This document shows, in pieces, positions 24,167 to 33,559 of a DNA stretch of 60,165 nt. The DNA lies in the IMG/VR virus record IMGVR_UViG_3300036785_001387, positions 1 through 60,165 of that record, one strand, 5' to 3'. The DNA comes from a virus. Position 1 is the first letter of the stretch. Every line of letters begins with the position of its first letter. Position numbers and translations under genes: made by a program. The notes below the pieces were generated by a model that saw only the letters and a list, made by a program, of their open reading frames with translations, was not told where the DNA came from and searched no databases.

Positions 24167-24550
24167 TCAGTAGCCAGTCGCTACATATTTAACGTTGACC
24201 ACCAGACGGCCGGCGGCATCACCACCAGAGAGCGTTGCAGTAATCTTTTCACCGCTAGCGACAGTGCTGTAAGGCACAATCGGTACTACCTTCGCTACTG
24301 CAGCAGCATGACTGCCTGCGGCCACCAGTGTGGAGGTGCCGGACTTAATCGCCACCGTTACACCGGCACCCAACGCTTCACTGACGATATCCAGTGAATA
24401 AATGCGCATGCCGATCGGCATTTCCAGCAGCTCTACCACATCGCCAGATTTTGCTGCCGACAAAATGATCTGCCCTTCTGCAATCGACAGGTTGCCTTGC
24501 GGGCCCTGATAAACAGCGTCTCGCATAGATGGCGCTATAATCGTTGCCAT
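24167..24550 (-). CDS. capsid-associated/decoration-like protein, 127 residues
   Basis: ATG 24550 with GGAG upstream is preferred to a TTG five codons earlier. The product is beta-rich and strongly depleted in aromatic residues (LSIAEGQIILSAAKSGDVVELL..., GAGVTVAIKSGTSTLVAAG), like small capsid-decorating proteins. It directly follows the major capsid gene, with a terminator in between, the usual position of a decoration or head-stabilising protein. Name inferred from position and composition. Confidence 0.55.
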   Translation of the reverse strand: MATIIAPSMRDAVYQGPQGNLSIAEGQIILSAAKSGDVVELLEMPIGMRIYSLDIVSEALGAGVTVAIKSGTSTLVAAGSHAAAVAKVVPIVPYSTVASGEKITATLSGGDAAGRLVVNVKYVATGY

Positions 24551-24563
24551 AGTTTTCTTCTCC

Positions 24564-24588
24564 AAAAAAAAGCAGGCCGAAGCCTGCT
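24564..24588 (-). terminator. intrinsic terminator after the capsid gene
   Basis: AGCAGGC-TTCG-GCCTGCT (minus strand) with a stable tetraloop and a run of T, just past the capsid stop codon. Confidence 0.85.
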
Positions 24589-24595
24589 GGTTGAA

Positions 24596-25819
24596 TTAAC
24601 GGCCCAGCGTAATCGCCGAGTCCACCACCATGATGCCGTGGTCGTTTACGCGGCCATCTTTCTGCTGGAAACGGATTTTTTTCAGGCCGTTAATCCAGCT
24701 CACAGAGATTTCAGCGCCATTGCCATGGTCAACCTTCTCTTCGTGATAACCGAAGTGACCACCGGCTTCACCGGTACCGTAGGCATTACCCAGAGCCTGG
24801 CCGCCCAGCAACAGTGCGCGGTCAATGGTGGTACCGGCTGTTTTATTTGAAACGCTGGCCACGTTGTCGTTATTTGAAACCGCGACGGTCGAGCCGGTAT
24901 TGAAGCGGATCGGCATGCCGGAGTATTTGCGGATCAGGATGTTGCGCCACATCGCGCATTCACCTTTAAACAGCGGATGATCGAAGCCTTTCGAGCGGTT
25001 AACCGCGCGCACCATCATCGCCTGCCAGTCTTTGCCAGAAGTTGAGGTGTACCAGTCGTTCCACTGACGTGGGGTGACGTAGAGAACAAAGTACGGGTCT
25101 TCGTCCTTCAATTCGTCCTTGGACATTTTGACCGGTTGCAGCGGGTGCGCCATTTCGTCCAGGAACAACGCGATGTTATCGACAGTGCCCAGACTGAACA
25201 GATCAGCGGCATCCAGTTGCTCGAACGACGTCGCATCACCGGCGTAGAAATGGCGGTCATACGTCGGTGGCATCACGTCATTGATCATGATCTTACCGAA
25301 CTCACCATGGCCCGCCAGTGGCAGAATAGTGTCATCGGCAATGAAATCGCCACGAGCACCAGCAAGATGGACGGTCGCACACTGATCCTGCAGGTCATTG
25401 AAGTAGGTACCCAGCAGAACGCGCGCGGTTTTGTTCAGGTTGTGCTTGAAACGCTGCTGCGACATCTTGCCGCCCGCATCTACCAGGTGACGCCCTTGGT
25501 TAATCTTCAATGAGAAGTCAGCAAACCCGAGGTTTTCACCACGGCCAGCCAGCTTTTCATCACCCATGGTCGGGCGTTTGCTCAGCTTGTGGACGATCTG
25601 CATATCAACTTCATCACCCTTCTGCTTTTGCAGATCGGTAATGCGGACAACAGGCGCAGTAAAGCTGGTTTGCAGGGTGCCTTTCTTATCCGGGTTTACG
25701 GCCTTTGGCGCTTCCTGCTGTTCAGTCAGCACGTTCACGAATGAGCGGTTGCGGTTCGCTGCAGTAAACAGCGCGACCTGCTGGAGCTTATTCGCCTGGG
25801 CAGAGGTAATGGTGGTCAT
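24596..25819 (-). CDS. major capsid protein (N4-gp56/DUF4043 type), 407 residues
   Basis: Sequence and size fit the N4-gp56/DUF4043 class of capsid proteins found in Stx-type podophages: TQTSF-like start (GTLQTSFTAPVVRITDLQKQ), the block MGDEKLAGRGENLGFADFSLKI, LGTYFNDLQDQCATVHLAG, and LYVTPRQWNDWYTSTSGKDW. It lies after the scaffold gene and between two terminators, as expected for the most abundant late product. ATG 25819 is preceded by GGAG. Confidence 0.85.
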   Translation of the reverse strand: MTTITSAQANKLQQVALFTAANRNRSFVNVLTEQQEAPKAVNPDKKGTLQTSFTAPVVRITDLQKQKGDEVDMQIVHKLSKRPTMGDEKLAGRGENLGFADFSLKINQGRHLVDAGGKMSQQRFKHNLNKTARVLLGTYFNDLQDQCATVHLAGARGDFIADDTILPLAGHGEFGKIMINDVMPPTYDRHFYAGDATSFEQLDAADLFSLGTVDNIALFLDEMAHPLQPVKMSKDELKDEDPYFVLYVTPRQWNDWYTSTSGKDWQAMMVRAVNRSKGFDHPLFKGECAMWRNILIRKYSGMPIRFNTGSTVAVSNNDNVASVSNKTAGTTIDRALLLGGQALGNAYGTGEAGGHFGYHEEKVDHGNGAEISVSWINGLKKIRFQQKDGRVNDHGIMVVDSAITLGR

Positions 25820-25835
25820 GGATAACTCCCAAAAG

Positions 25836-25857
25836 AAAAACCCGCACGAGGCGGGCT
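25836..25857 (-). terminator. intrinsic terminator upstream of the capsid gene
   Basis: GCCCGC-CTCGT-GCGGGTTTTT on the minus strand, between the scaffold stop and the capsid start. Confidence 0.8.
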
Positions 25858-25883
25858 ATAGATAAATGATATTGACTGTCAGA

Positions 25884-26921
25884 TCAGAGCGACTGTTCTA
25901 ACAGCGCGTCGATTTGCGCTTCGCTCATGCCAGAGAACATTGCCGTCAACTGCTGATGATCAGCACCAGCGGCTTGCTCCAATAGCGTGGGTTGATGCGT
26001 ACTTGGAGAACCCAGATCAGACGGTGATGTTGGGATTGCGGCAGAAGCTTTTGCCGCGGCTAACTTGTCATCTGCCAATTTTTGGAGCTCTTCAACGGTA
26101 GGCTGTGCGGTTTGTGCTGCTACAGGAGGTTGAGGCGCCTCAACACTCTCGCCGTAAGCCGCTTTGGTGCGCTTAACTACTTCATTGAATCGCTCAGTTA
26201 AAGGCTTGTCTTTCCATGCAGGGTCGGCTTGCAACTTCTCATCGAGGTGAACCGCAAGGCTAAAACGGTCGGGATCCGCAGACTGCCACCCTTCAAGCTC
26301 GGGGGTGGCCTTCAACGCATCAGTAACCGGATTACCTGTTGATTCAACCGGTGCAGGCTGCGCCCCCGGATTCGCCTTTTGCAGATAATCAATCTTCTGC
26401 ACCAAGGTTTCGAAAACACCGGACAAATCCGGGAATTCATTACGGATTTTAGCCAGTTGCTCGGGAGTAATTTGCGCTTCTTCGGGTAACTTTGCCGGAG
26501 TTAAGCCAGCCTGATTAACCTGCTGCGTCAGCATCTGAAGCTGGCGCTTGGTCTGCTCCAGTTCATTGCTCGCCCGCTGCTGGCCCTCGGCATTACGACG
26601 GCTCTCTGCTCGCGCTGCTTCCAGTACGGCATAGGGGATGACGTGCTTGCCGTCTTGAGTAGCGATACCTTTCGGTTGCTCTTCAGTTGCAGCATCACCT
26701 GCAGCGCTGGCTCCGGCCTGTTCAACAGTGACACCCGGCGGCGGTGTGACTTCTGTATCGCCCGTTTTAATCTGTTCAACAACCGCAGCAACCTGCGTAA
26801 CAGGCTTTTCAGTGCTTGCAGGAACAACTGCCGCATCTGAAATCTCAACATCACCCATGTTGTCCAGGAAAGCTTCGAGCTCTTCCAGAGTTTCATTACC
26901 CGTTAAATTCTCAATATCCAC
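25884..26921 (-). CDS. capsid scaffolding protein, 345 residues
   Basis: An acidic, low-aromatic protein with a flexible N-terminal third (VEQAGASAAGDAATEEQPKG), a predicted coiled coil at about 105-140 (ESRRNAEGQQRASNELEQTK) and a helical C-terminus (GADHQQLTAMFSGMSEAQID). It lies immediately before the capsid gene and after the portal. These are hallmarks of internal scaffold proteins, which guide procapsid assembly and leave before packaging. A terminator precedes the gene. Confidence 0.75.
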   Translation of the reverse strand: MDIENLTGNETLEELEAFLDNMGDVEISDAAVVPASTEKPVTQVAAVVEQIKTGDTEVTPPPGVTVEQAGASAAGDAATEEQPKGIATQDGKHVIPYAVLEAARAESRRNAEGQQRASNELEQTKRQLQMLTQQVNQAGLTPAKLPEEAQITPEQLAKIRNEFPDLSGVFETLVQKIDYLQKANPGAQPAPVESTGNPVTDALKATPELEGWQSADPDRFSLAVHLDEKLQADPAWKDKPLTERFNEVVKRTKAAYGESVEAPQPPVAAQTAQPTVEELQKLADDKLAAAKASAAIPTSPSDLGSPSTHQPTLLEQAAGADHQQLTAMFSGMSEAQIDALLEQSL

Positions 26922-27025
26922 GTCCCTACTCCTGCATGTCTATTTGTCGGATAGATCCGAAATGGAAAGGCGTATCGCTGCCCGTGCGAATAAGCGCTCT
27001 GTTGCCAAAGTGCTTAGCGGCACAA

Positions 27026-27050
27026 ACAAAAATGCCCGCACAAGGCGGGC
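27026..27050 (-). terminator. intrinsic terminator
   Basis: GCCCGC-CTTGT-GCGGGC on the minus strand followed by an interrupted T run, upstream of the scaffold gene. Confidence 0.7.
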
Positions 27051-27095
27051 AAATACTCAAAGAAAAACACAACAACACTGACCTTGACCGAGGAA

Positions 27096-27127
27096 AATAA
27101 AAAAGCCCCGCTTTTTAGGGCGAGGCT
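27096..27127 (-). terminator. intrinsic terminator after the DUF2971 gene
   Basis: AGCCTCGCCC and GCGGGGCT with six T on the minus strand. It closes the inserted gene at 27176-27991 and abuts repeat copy 3. Confidence 0.8.
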
Positions 27128-27153
27128 GTGTATCATTCGGGAATCTAGCGCAT
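27128..27153 (-). repeat. terminator-associated repeat, copy 3 of 4
   Basis: TATCATTCGGGAATCTAGCG followed by CAT on the plus strand, the most diverged copy. A second partial TCTAGCGCAA lies at about 27161. Confidence 0.7.
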
Positions 27154-27175
27154 CAAGAAGTCTAGCGCAACTTTT

Positions 27176-27991
27176 TTAACGATAGGTAGCTTTAGATTTC
27201 TTAATTTCAACATGTTCACATGCATTGGTTCCTAGAAATAAAGTTGTATCATATTCTGTAAATACATTTTTAGGGCCCAAAACAACTTCAACGATAGATT
27301 TATTGCTAACTTCAAACTCAAAATGTGAAGTTAACATTTTCCCAGACAATCGATGCTTTAAACTTCCAATCGGATTTACGATATTTATTTGATGCCCTCT
27401 GCTTTTATAATGCATCATGGGGGAGTATATGATTCTTTTTTCCTCTTCCTCTTTAAATGCCGGGTTTTTCGTCCTCCACATAAGTGAGGCACATTCTCTT
27501 GCAGTCAACCGAGCCACCTCAGAGAAGTTAGATCCGAATTCTTTTTTATACTTTTCAGCTATTTCATTTATCGCTACAGATATTTCATTTAGCTCTTTAT
27601 ACTCAACATCTTGCAAGGTTATGCTGAATTCAGGAATCGGCAATGGGATGGCCATATCACCTTTGATATCGAATAGCGAATCTTCAAAACCAATAGCCAC
27701 ACCTTCGCCATCTTGAGCATATGCTCTCCATTGACTTAAAGAGTCACTATTCTTTGAGAAACATGCTATATATTTTGGCATATAAAGGTATTGAAATCTT
27801 TCTCTAGCACTTTCACACCACCCCTCACTTTCATCATTTGACAGTGCAGTAATAACATCATCGAAGGACTTTTTATACCAATGTCCTTCTGCGGAATCGT
27901 TCATATTATTAGTAGATGACAACCAGATCTCTTTGTTTTCGATTATTTTCAAGAATGTCTGCGGATTACAATAATGATATATCAAAGCCAT
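27176..27991 (-). CDS. DUF2971 domain protein, 271 residues, cargo gene
   Basis: ATG 27991 is chosen because GGAGG lies 5 bases upstream; the open frame continues back into the portal gene but without signals. The N-terminus IYHYCNPQTFLKIIENKEIWLSS and the middle YIACFSKNSDSLSQWRAYA plus GVAIGFE are typical of DUF2971 proteins, whose function is unknown. The fold is probably related to ADP-ribosyltransferase-like toxins, but this is uncertain. AT-rich, inserted between portal and scaffold genes with a terminator and repeat copy 3 behind it: a classic moron. It may act in the lysogen or during late growth. Confidence 0.7.
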   Translation of the reverse strand: MALIYHYCNPQTFLKIIENKEIWLSSTNNMNDSAEGHWYKKSFDDVITALSNDESEGWCESARERFQYLYMPKYIACFSKNSDSLSQWRAYAQDGEGVAIGFEDSLFDIKGDMAIPLPIPEFSITLQDVEYKELNEISVAINEIAEKYKKEFGSNFSEVARLTARECASLMWRTKNPAFKEEEEKRIIYSPMMHYKSRGHQINIVNPIGSLKHRLSGKMLTSHFEFEVSNKSIVEVVLGPKNVFTEYDTTLFLGTNACEHVEIKKSKATYR

Positions 27992-28016
27992 GCTACCCTC
28001 CATTACAGTGAGCATA

Positions 28017-30143
28017 TCATACAGGAATCGAGTCGATTTGCCCCTGAATGGTCTGCAACATCTGGTCATTCAGGGCGTTAATCTCAGCAGATACATTCTC
28101 CATCTGTTGCAGTATCTGCCCTGTCTGCGCTTGGGTATGTGCATCATTGAAGCGCTGCCCATTGGCTAACGCATCGTCCCGCTTCGCCTGGGCGGCAATA
28201 CGTTGGCTTTCCGCTTCCAGTTTGGCTACCTTCCCGGCAATCTCCCGCATCGCCAGCTCTTGCTGGGCCTGCTGCATTTGCTGTTCCTGCTGCGCGGCTT
28301 GCTGCTCTTCTGGTGTCATTTCGTCTGGTGCTTTTGGTGTGCCAAGCGCGCTGCGGATCCGCTCAATAAATTCCTGTTTGTTCGGCACGTCCAGCAGCTC
28401 CACCCACATATCCAGCACCGTGGCCTGTACCTGTGGCGGCAGGCCGGTAATCACTTGAGACATCCGCTCTGCGAGTTGCGATTTATAGGCCGGGGTCTGC
28501 TGAATAGGTGCCAGGGCAATATGAGCGCGCAGCCGTGATATGTCGTTATTCATCCCCCCTTGCTCTTCATCAGAGTTAAGCATGACCTCTTTGCGGCGAC
28601 GTTTATCGTCTCGATTGATCACCACCTTGTAATTGCGCCGGCGGCTCAAGTCCTCTAAAAGGTAGGATAACAACAGTTGACCGACCTGCTGGCAGGCGAA
28701 TTGGTAGTTGTCGTTGATTTCTGCCAGTGTCGTGGCACCTTGCTCTACCAGATTGCTTATAGCGATGCCGCTCGATGCGCTTGAGTCCTGCCCGAGGAAC
28801 GCTGAGTACACACCCATGCCGTCCTGGATCAATTTCATCGACTCTTGCATAACGGTAAACTGCTGCTGAGCCACTTGGAAATCCTGCTGCACCGTCAGCG
28901 CTTCCGCTATGGTTTTTTTGTTCTTGCGATCCGGATTGAGATTAACCACGCCGTCGGGACGTTCGAGCTCTTCCGCCAATTGCTTATCCGTCATGTTAGT
29001 GGCGTCAGCGTCCTTAATCACGCGCTTGGCCTGCAACAGCCAGGTGAGCTTAATCCGACGAAAATTCACTTCATCCTGTGCCGGAATAGCTCGGCAAGCT
29101 AGACCATATGGCGCTCCGGTTTTGTCTTTGCGGTATCCCCAGAACGGAATCAGCGGAAACATGCCCTGCGGTGCAGAACATGGACGGTCGGTGATAAAGT
29201 GCGGCCCGACAAACCACGCTTCTCGGATCCGGCTAACGCGGGCCATCGTGACCGATACGCGGCCAGTGGCCAGCGCCACAGCATGCATGACGTTGTTCTT
29301 GTCGTACTGAATGACGCGCCCATTCGACAGTTCCATAACCGGCATCTGTTGATAGGTGCGGTAATAGATAACCTGCAGCATGACGCGCTTACGGTTCGAC
29401 GTGATCCACTCGGCCTGGTCGCGGCTATACGAGTTGTATTCCTCATAGCCGTTTATCAGATTGGACTCATCGCCTTCCGCCAGATCTGTTTCAACAAACC
29501 CCTTCCATTCACGCACTGAATAATCGATAACATCGGCATGCCCGGGGAACGAACCTTTCACTTCATCGACATCCAGCCAGCGCTTACGCATCAGCCACCG
29601 GCAATCACTCAGATCGGCTTCTCTGCTGAACCAATCCCAAAATACTTCGTTACGGTGCACGGTACCGGCTTTGTACTTGTTGCCAAACGGGTCGCTATTG
29701 CGGCGCACTTCAACCCAGCTTAAGCCCGCCTTTATCTGCTCAGCGTATGCATCGGAACGCGCCTTGTTCAGATTGCTTAGCCGGCAGGCATCGGAGTATT
29801 CAGCGTTGACCGCTTCCGCCATCTGCTCCATCTCTTCGCTTGGGTCATCAGCAATGACCATCAGATCGGTACGTGTCTTTGCCTCCATCCCGAGCACACC
29901 GTCAATAGTCGGCGCGATCAGGTTGTGCATGGTTAATGGCTGCCCACGCTCTTTTAGCTTGGAAACAACCTCCGGAGGTAGCTGATCGCCATCGTAATAG
30001 GCACAGGCCGTATTGGCTGTGGTTCTCCACTCAGGCTGTGAATCTATATCAGCAGAGATATTCAGCAGTTGTTGCAGCGTAAAGCGGTCGCGGTTGTCCG
30101 GCTGAGACTGCGTGTCTTCAGCGTCAATCATGGCTGTATTCAT
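28017..30143 (-). CDS. portal protein, 708 residues
   Basis: Large portal of the Stx-phage/P22-like size class. Recognisable segments include LIAPTIDGVLGMEAKTRTDL near 90, the clip/stem region with MFPLIPFWGYRKDKTG (about 330-350), FLGQDSSASSGIAISNLVEQ (about 445-465), and a long Gln/Glu-rich C-terminal helix (about 590-690), the barrel that projects into the head. Its ATG overlaps the stop of the terminase gene (ATGA). It forms the dodecameric DNA channel with terminase. Confidence 0.85.
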   Translation of the reverse strand: MNTAMIDAEDTQSQPDNRDRFTLQQLLNISADIDSQPEWRTTANTACAYYDGDQLPPEVVSKLKERGQPLTMHNLIAPTIDGVLGMEAKTRTDLMVIADDPSEEMEQMAEAVNAEYSDACRLSNLNKARSDAYAEQIKAGLSWVEVRRNSDPFGNKYKAGTVHRNEVFWDWFSREADLSDCRWLMRKRWLDVDEVKGSFPGHADVIDYSVREWKGFVETDLAEGDESNLINGYEEYNSYSRDQAEWITSNRKRVMLQVIYYRTYQQMPVMELSNGRVIQYDKNNVMHAVALATGRVSVTMARVSRIREAWFVGPHFITDRPCSAPQGMFPLIPFWGYRKDKTGAPYGLACRAIPAQDEVNFRRIKLTWLLQAKRVIKDADATNMTDKQLAEELERPDGVVNLNPDRKNKKTIAEALTVQQDFQVAQQQFTVMQESMKLIQDGMGVYSAFLGQDSSASSGIAISNLVEQGATTLAEINDNYQFACQQVGQLLLSYLLEDLSRRRNYKVVINRDDKRRRKEVMLNSDEEQGGMNNDISRLRAHIALAPIQQTPAYKSQLAERMSQVITGLPPQVQATVLDMWVELLDVPNKQEFIERIRSALGTPKAPDEMTPEEQQAAQQEQQMQQAQQELAMREIAGKVAKLEAESQRIAAQAKRDDALANGQRFNDAHTQAQTGQILQQMENVSAEINALNDQMLQTIQGQIDSIPV

Positions 30144-31858
30144 CAGTGAGACATCCAGTGTGTGGGTTTAGATCTGTCGATAGGTGTGACCTTCGGACGG
30201 GCAGGCATACGAGCTCGCATCTCTTGGGCAATGGCATAGCTCATCACCTGGTCATCGTAACAACCGGATTGCGCGCCCATGGCACCCTTGGGGTCATACA
30301 CGTAGGTGTTCGCTTCGTTAACGGTTCCGATCCAGCGGATGCCACTGACACCGTTGCGTAATAGGGTTTTCAAACCTTCAGTGATAACTGGCTTACTTTG
30401 CTTTGTAGTCAGCCAGCCGAGCTTTGGCGTCTCGTCGTCGTCTTCACGATCGAGATACTGCTCAGCGTAGATAGCGCGCAGTGGGTAGATATCACGAAGC
30501 TTTTGCAGCACCGCGTGACCGTGGTTGTTTCGTTCTGGCCCTATGTAGGCGGTGTTGTACCATTTGCCGGCGTGTGCCAGCAGTTGCGCGAATAGCTCTG
30601 CATCGAGGTAGCCGAACCAATGCGCCACTTGTTCGCCGCTGCTCTTCTTGATGACGTCAAACGATGATCGGTCGCCGTTTTCCAACCCTTCTGCGATATC
30701 AGCGCCGATTGCATAGTCTTCTTCCGGATCTGGAAGCTCCCAGACCAGCAGATGATTTAACAAGGTGCGGACAAGCTCTTTTGTTTCGCCGCCGCGCAGT
30801 CCCTGAGCTTTGGTCTTGGTGCCGGTCACCGGATCCATGTCGTACACCAGCAATGGCGGCTTACAGTGGCCTTGCGCTTTCATCGTGCTGATGGCATCGA
30901 AAACACGGCGGCCAGATGTCAGGAACGCCTCCAGCGGCGTGCTGGGGAACTCCTGTTTCATTTCGTCGCGCTGCTCGATTTCTTTGTTGATATACCACTG
31001 GCGCTGCTCGGCGCTGAGCGTGATCTGCATCGACAGCTCAACACCTGCAAAATATTCCCTGTGATATTTGCTGAGACGTAGGCCGGCAGCCGGTACCTGA
31101 GCCACATATTTAGGATCCTGCCACCAGGCGAAGAAATGGAACTTCCAGTCTTGCGTGGTCAGCTCAATACCCGATTGTCCCAACTCCATTGAACGCGTAC
31201 TCATCTCGTGGAAATCACCGCCGACACCCTCCGCCGTGCTTTCTATGAAAGCGATACAACCATCATGTATGGCGTTAAGCGTACCAGTTCGCACCTCTTT
31301 GGCTTTGGCTGGGTACTTGGCGCAGATCTTCCCATGCTCGGAAATGTGTAGGCGCTGCACGGTACCGGAACGAAATGAAGTAGCTACCTGAATACTCGAG
31401 CCGTGGGCAAATAGAATGTACCCACCGTTTGCCCCGCTGCGTCGCTCTGTAATTTTAAAGTCGGATCTCAACCACCCAGGCAGATTGTCGAAAGGTATCG
31501 CTATCTTGGTGCGGAATATTTCACCGGCGGCTGATTTATCCTGGGCGATAATCCCGCACTTCAGGTTCTTGTTGAACAGCGCCTGATCCAGCAAGTAAAT
31601 GTCGATTGCCGTTGAGAAGCCGAGCTGTCGCGCCTTCAAGATGATGTTGCGGTAATGCATCGATTCGAACAACGCACGCTGCGCCGGCCGTAAACGGAAA
31701 GTCACCAGCTCACCCTTTTCATTCTCGATCTTGTAGAGGTTGTTTAACCGCCACCATGGATTTGAGAGCTTGGTTACGATGAACAGACGCTGCTGTGCGG
31801 CCGTCATTCCACTCATCTCGTCATCAACGTTTGCCGAGTCGTAGTGTGGCGCCGTCAT
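30143..31858 (-). CDS. terL: terminase large subunit, 571 residues
   Basis: ATPase-nuclease motor for DNA packaging. An atypical Walker A-like KARQLGFST lies at about 75-83, as in many large terminases. Walker B with catalytic Glu is CIAFIEST (201-208, Glu206). The C-terminal RNase H-like nuclease begins at IGADIAEG, and a late acidic motif is GCYDDQVMSY. It overlaps the small-subunit gene by 4 bases and the portal by 1. Length is ordinary for the family. Confidence 0.9.
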   Translation of the reverse strand: MTAPHYDSANVDDEMSGMTAAQQRLFIVTKLSNPWWRLNNLYKIENEKGELVTFRLRPAQRALFESMHYRNIILKARQLGFSTAIDIYLLDQALFNKNLKCGIIAQDKSAAGEIFRTKIAIPFDNLPGWLRSDFKITERRSGANGGYILFAHGSSIQVATSFRSGTVQRLHISEHGKICAKYPAKAKEVRTGTLNAIHDGCIAFIESTAEGVGGDFHEMSTRSMELGQSGIELTTQDWKFHFFAWWQDPKYVAQVPAAGLRLSKYHREYFAGVELSMQITLSAEQRQWYINKEIEQRDEMKQEFPSTPLEAFLTSGRRVFDAISTMKAQGHCKPPLLVYDMDPVTGTKTKAQGLRGGETKELVRTLLNHLLVWELPDPEEDYAIGADIAEGLENGDRSSFDVIKKSSGEQVAHWFGYLDAELFAQLLAHAGKWYNTAYIGPERNNHGHAVLQKLRDIYPLRAIYAEQYLDREDDDETPKLGWLTTKQSKPVITEGLKTLLRNGVSGIRWIGTVNEANTYVYDPKGAMGAQSGCYDDQVMSYAIAQEMRARMPARPKVTPIDRSKPTHWMSH

Positions 31859-32700
31859 TTGGTCATCAACCCGTTATCGGTCATGCCCTGAATATCAGAG
31901 ACGATGCCTGACAGTGGCGTAGTGACGTCTTTGCTTTCCGCTGTGAGTTTCTGCGTCTCTGCTTTCAGCTTGGCCGTGGCCGCTTTGATCCGGTGCGTAT
32001 CCTCACTAAGCCGGGGAACATTGACGGCATTCAGTTGCAGGCTGCTGAGCGTGCGCTCGATGGACTCAATACGTCCGATATTTCTGTCGAGCCCCTGCTC
32101 AGCCTTGAGAAATTTGTCGTAAAGCTCAATGCGGGTTTCTACGCTCTCCTCCTTCTGCAAATCCTCCATGATCTGCTTCATCGTCTTGGTGACTGACAAC
32201 GCACGAGCGCGGGTGAATATCAGCTCGTCATGCAGGTCAGAGTCAGCGACGGCATCGAACAACTCGTCTGCATCCAGATACTTTGAATAGGCAGAATGCT
32301 TTCTGGCGGTTTGATTACGCGGAGCAAATGCATTCGAAGGGACGCCGGTATTACCCGCGTTGCCTTGAGTAAATCGGCCCTTGCCGTCTCTTCCGTGCGG
32401 TTTCGCGTCAGGATCCGAAGCTGTATCAGCCTCTTCATTTGCGTCTGCTGATACATGTTCATCTTCATCTACTGAATCATTACCACCTGCGCAGTTTTGC
32501 GCATTCTCATTGCGCTGCGCACTGTGCGCAGTATTACGCTGTTTGTTTTGCGCAGATTGCGCAGCACGAGGTTTGATGTAGCGACGAGCCGACTGATAAT
32601 TCAACCCACGGTTCTCACACCACTGCTGAGCTGTTATCCCTGTAGCTGCATTGTCCCTGAGGAACTCAGCCTGCAGCGCTTTCCAGTCATGCTTTGCCAT
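31855..32700 (-). CDS. terS: terminase small subunit, 281 residues
   Basis: Begins MAKHDWKALQAEFLRDNAAT with a helix-turn-helix-like segment (ITAQQWCENRGLNYQSARRY), a Gln/Asn/Asp-rich linker at about 45-110 with GRDGKGRFTQGNAGN, and a helical C-terminal half with coiled-coil character (AATAKLKAETQKLTAESK). This recognition-domain-plus-oligomerisation layout, directly before terL, marks the DNA-recognition subunit. Confidence 0.8.
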   Translation of the reverse strand: MAKHDWKALQAEFLRDNAATGITAQQWCENRGLNYQSARRYIKPRAAQSAQNKQRNTAHSAQRNENAQNCAGGNDSVDEDEHVSADANEEADTASDPDAKPHGRDGKGRFTQGNAGNTGVPSNAFAPRNQTARKHSAYSKYLDADELFDAVADSDLHDELIFTRARALSVTKTMKQIMEDLQKEESVETRIELYDKFLKAEQGLDRNIGRIESIERTLSSLQLNAVNVPRLSEDTHRIKAATAKLKAETQKLTAESKDVTTPLSGIVSDIQGMTDNGLMTK

Positions 32701-32770
32701 GTGATGTGTTTACTGCTCTCTTCCATTGACCATTAGACAGCCCACCCTCGGGGATGAACTGTGTGATGGC

Positions 32771-32983
32771 TTATGCAACGGGCTGTGCTGAGTTGGTGTA
32801 AGTGGCTACTGTCTTGCCAGCCGCATTCGTTACATAGACGTCGTCCCCGGGCAACAGGTAATACTTCTCATCGCCGCCGCTACCAATCACTGAAAGGGTT
32901 TTACTCTCCCCATTCCAGATAACTTCACTGCCGCCGATCAGCCGCTCTTGCTTGGTGGCGTACTTCAACTTGATGGTGAACAT
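32771..32983 (-). CDS. small beta-rich protein, 70 residues, unknown
   Basis: MFTIKLKYATKQERLIGGSE... shows alternating hydrophobic strands ending VYVTNAAGKTVATY. It sits between the lysis genes and terminase. GGAGACACAGC lies upstream. Similar small proteins of unknown role occur at this place in lambdoid phages. No domain recognised. Confidence 0.6.
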   Translation of the reverse strand: MFTIKLKYATKQERLIGGSEVIWNGESKTLSVIGSGGDEKYYLLPGDDVYVTNAAGKTVATYTNSAQPVA

Positions 32984-33007
32984 GCTGTGTCTCCTGCTTC
33001 TGATAGT

Positions 33008-33032
33008 AAAAAGCCCCGGTAACTACCGAGGC
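33008..33032 (-). terminator. intrinsic terminator overlapping the Rz 3' end
   Basis: GCCTCGGTAGTTACCGGGGC followed by T on the minus strand; the stem includes the last codons of Rz. Confidence 0.75.
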
Positions 33033-33559
33033 TCAGTTGGTTGTTGGTGTGGAAGACTGCGGATCCCTGCGCGGTCGTTGTTCGCCCTATCCAGCAAGGT
33101 AAGCAATGGATCGATCCAGAGAACCGCCTGGCGGTATGTTAGTCGGCCGGAGGCAGGGGAATTAGTAACGGCTCTGTCAGGTTCGCTGGTATCACGCATT
33201 GCGATGGCACGTAGACCGTTCGTGTACGCGTACAAGCGCTGAGCAATAGCGTCAGGGATAAAGCGATCAGCGCATTCCTCAGTTTTAAGGTCGTTGCGGG
33301 TTTCATTTTGCCGTTCCTCGCTCTTGGCAGAGATGGTGACGTTGTACTTACCGGCGGCGGCTGATATCTCATTGGCGCGCTGGAACTGGAATGCTTGCTG
33401 AGCATTCGTCGCGGTGGCCACATCCAGATCGCTTCTCGCCTGGCTCAACTCCCCATCCTTCGTAACGGATACACCGTAGAAATGGAATGCCGTCCAGCCG
33501 AACGCAAGGATCACCGCCAGCAAGACACCGGCAATGGTGAGCAGGATTTTGTTGGTCAT
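33023..33559 (-). CDS. Rz: Rz inner-membrane spanin subunit, 178 residues
   Basis: ATG 33559 gives the usual short basic start (MTNKILLTIAG) and one membrane segment (about 4-25). A periplasmic coiled-coil region follows (LSQARSDLDVATATNAQQ). Rz1 is encoded within it in another frame. Together they span the periplasm and fuse inner and outer membranes at the end of lysis. The frame opens eight codons earlier without better signals. Confidence 0.85.
   Translation of the reverse strand: MTNKILLTIAGVLLAVILAFGWTAFHFYGVSVTKDGELSQARSDLDVATATNAQQAFQFQRANEISAAAGKYNVTISAKSEERQNETRNDLKTEECADRFIPDAIAQRLYAYTNGLRAIAMRDTSEPDRAVTNSPASGRLTYRQAVLWIDPLLTLLDRANNDRAGIRSLPHQQPTEPR
33139..33306 (-). CDS. Rz1: Rz1 outer-membrane spanin lipoprotein, 55 residues
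   Basis: Embedded entirely in Rz in a shifted frame. MKPATTLKLRN, a hydrophobic stretch and the lipobox LSAC give a lipoprotein signal. The mature part is short and Pro-rich (PLLIPLPPAD), as in other Rz1 proteins. GCGAGGAACGG precedes the ATG. Confidence 0.85.
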   Translation of the reverse strand: MKPATTLKLRNALIALSLTLLLSACTRTRTVYVPSQCVIPANLTEPLLIPLPPAD

